A DNA stretch of 64,000 bases, taken from NCBI GenBank assembly GCA_921293015.1, contig OV121098.1, positions 14,297,016 to 14,361,015 on the forward strand. Direction: 5' to 3'. Numbering within the stretch: position 1 is the first letter of the stretch; each line of letters starts with the position of its first letter. The position numbers and the translations under genes were made by a program. Source of the DNA: Phorcus lineatus (taxonomy: Eukaryota; Mollusca; Gastropoda; Trochida; Trochidae). The notes below the pieces were generated by a model. That model searched no databases. It had not been told where the DNA came from and worked only from the letters and a program-made list of their open reading frames with translations. Positions 63,283 through 64,000 of this stretch are shown piece after piece.

Positions 63283-64000
63283 GTGAGTATTTGCTGAGAT
63301 TAGGTAACCATGGTGAGCAATCTCATTTAAATCACAACCAACTTTATAACCTGCAATGTCGTTGATATGAGAACTGCTAATTGACATGTGACCTTTCAGT
63401 TGAGCCAATCAGCGATGTATGTAAACCAATGAAATGATTCGGAATAGCTGCACTACTGGCCATTTGACATAAAAATACTCGCTTCGAGCTGTTTGCTGCA
63501 TAATGATATTTCATTGGCTGCAAAAAGTTCATCCTTTACATAGTCATAAAGAACCAGCTGTCACTTGCAAATTTGCCTCACTGGACTTGATAGATATCAG
63601 GTTATTGAACATGCTCTTCAAGGTTTCAATTTAAACTCTTACACAATATATTGACGACAAATAAGCTTCTAGTCAAGATAGGATATGTAGAATCCCCAAC
63701 AATGATTCAATTGAAACTATTTCACATGTATTGTATGACTGCCATTTTGCAAAAATCATATGGCGACAACTGTCAAAGTGGCTTTCAAAAAATATTGAAG
63801 GAAAATTGATTTAAATGAAGAAAATATAAATTTTGGTTTTAAAGGTGTAAATAACAATCCTTTGCATTTTATCATTCTTATAAGAAAACAACGGCTTGAC
63901 AGTTGCAATACAAAATAGTAAAACCTAATTTTATTCCTTTGCAGCAGATAAGATATTATCAAACCACAAAATTTATTGCATGTTCAAATTGCAACTATTC
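63283..64000. other. Gene 2 intron, window edge
   Basis: No exon with consistent phase is visible before the end. Confidence 0.5.

Overview
This window is AT-rich eukaryotic nuclear DNA, from an animal. Genes are split by GT-AG introns, and the repeats are animal-type: tRNA-derived SINEs, Tc1, DIRS and Ngaro retroelements, and foldback elements. The gene content (tandem CUB domains, vWD plus C8, secreted basic repeat protein) and the SINE tails suggest a marine invertebrate, probably a lophotrochozoan such as a mollusc. The organism is an inference; I cannot name a species.

Two host genes can be built exon by exon with fully consistent reading phase. Gene 1 (minus strand, 9279 down to 373, running off the left edge) encodes a secreted preproprotein. 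It starts with a signal peptide, followed by three short exons with furin-type sites (RRKR, RLKR, RRKR). Then comes a very basic region of helix-like segments and eight KHSKKGSK-type repeats, and finally a von Willebrand factor D domain and a C8 domain. Gene 2 (plus strand, 17455 to beyond 63282) encodes a secreted protein with at least seven tandem CUB domains. Six of them are spread over three exons with the same intron phases (1-2, 2-1, 1-1; the last exon of CUB7 is outside the window), and CUB1 has lost one of those introns.

The rest is mobile DNA, mostly in the introns of gene 2 and in the 8 kb between the genes. A Ngaro-type retrotransposon (30551-36330, minus strand) has four open ORFs (gag, RT/RNase H, tyrosine recombinase, SGNH hydrolase) and nearly identical split direct repeats. 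It sits inside an older foldback element. A DIRS-type element (54479-60869, plus) has inverted terminal repeats, an internal complementary region and several frameshifts, and lies between CUB6 and CUB7. A decayed 3.6 kb element (41449-45093) has inverted ends, a 3-bp target duplication and a Cys-rich (CXC-like) predicted-protein family that I do not recognise as a named transposase. A 1.1 kb element (25920-27039) has 99-bp inverted ends and a perfect 10-bp target duplication, like a non-autonomous Mutator element. It abuts a 720-bp minisatellite whose unit resembles that target duplication. A Tc1 element (14102-15505) has perfect 25-bp ends but a broken transposase, and it too is nested in a foldback element.

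Exon boundaries were set by eye from splice signals, phase and domain logic. Repeat boundaries are approximate unless stated. No search or alignment program was run.
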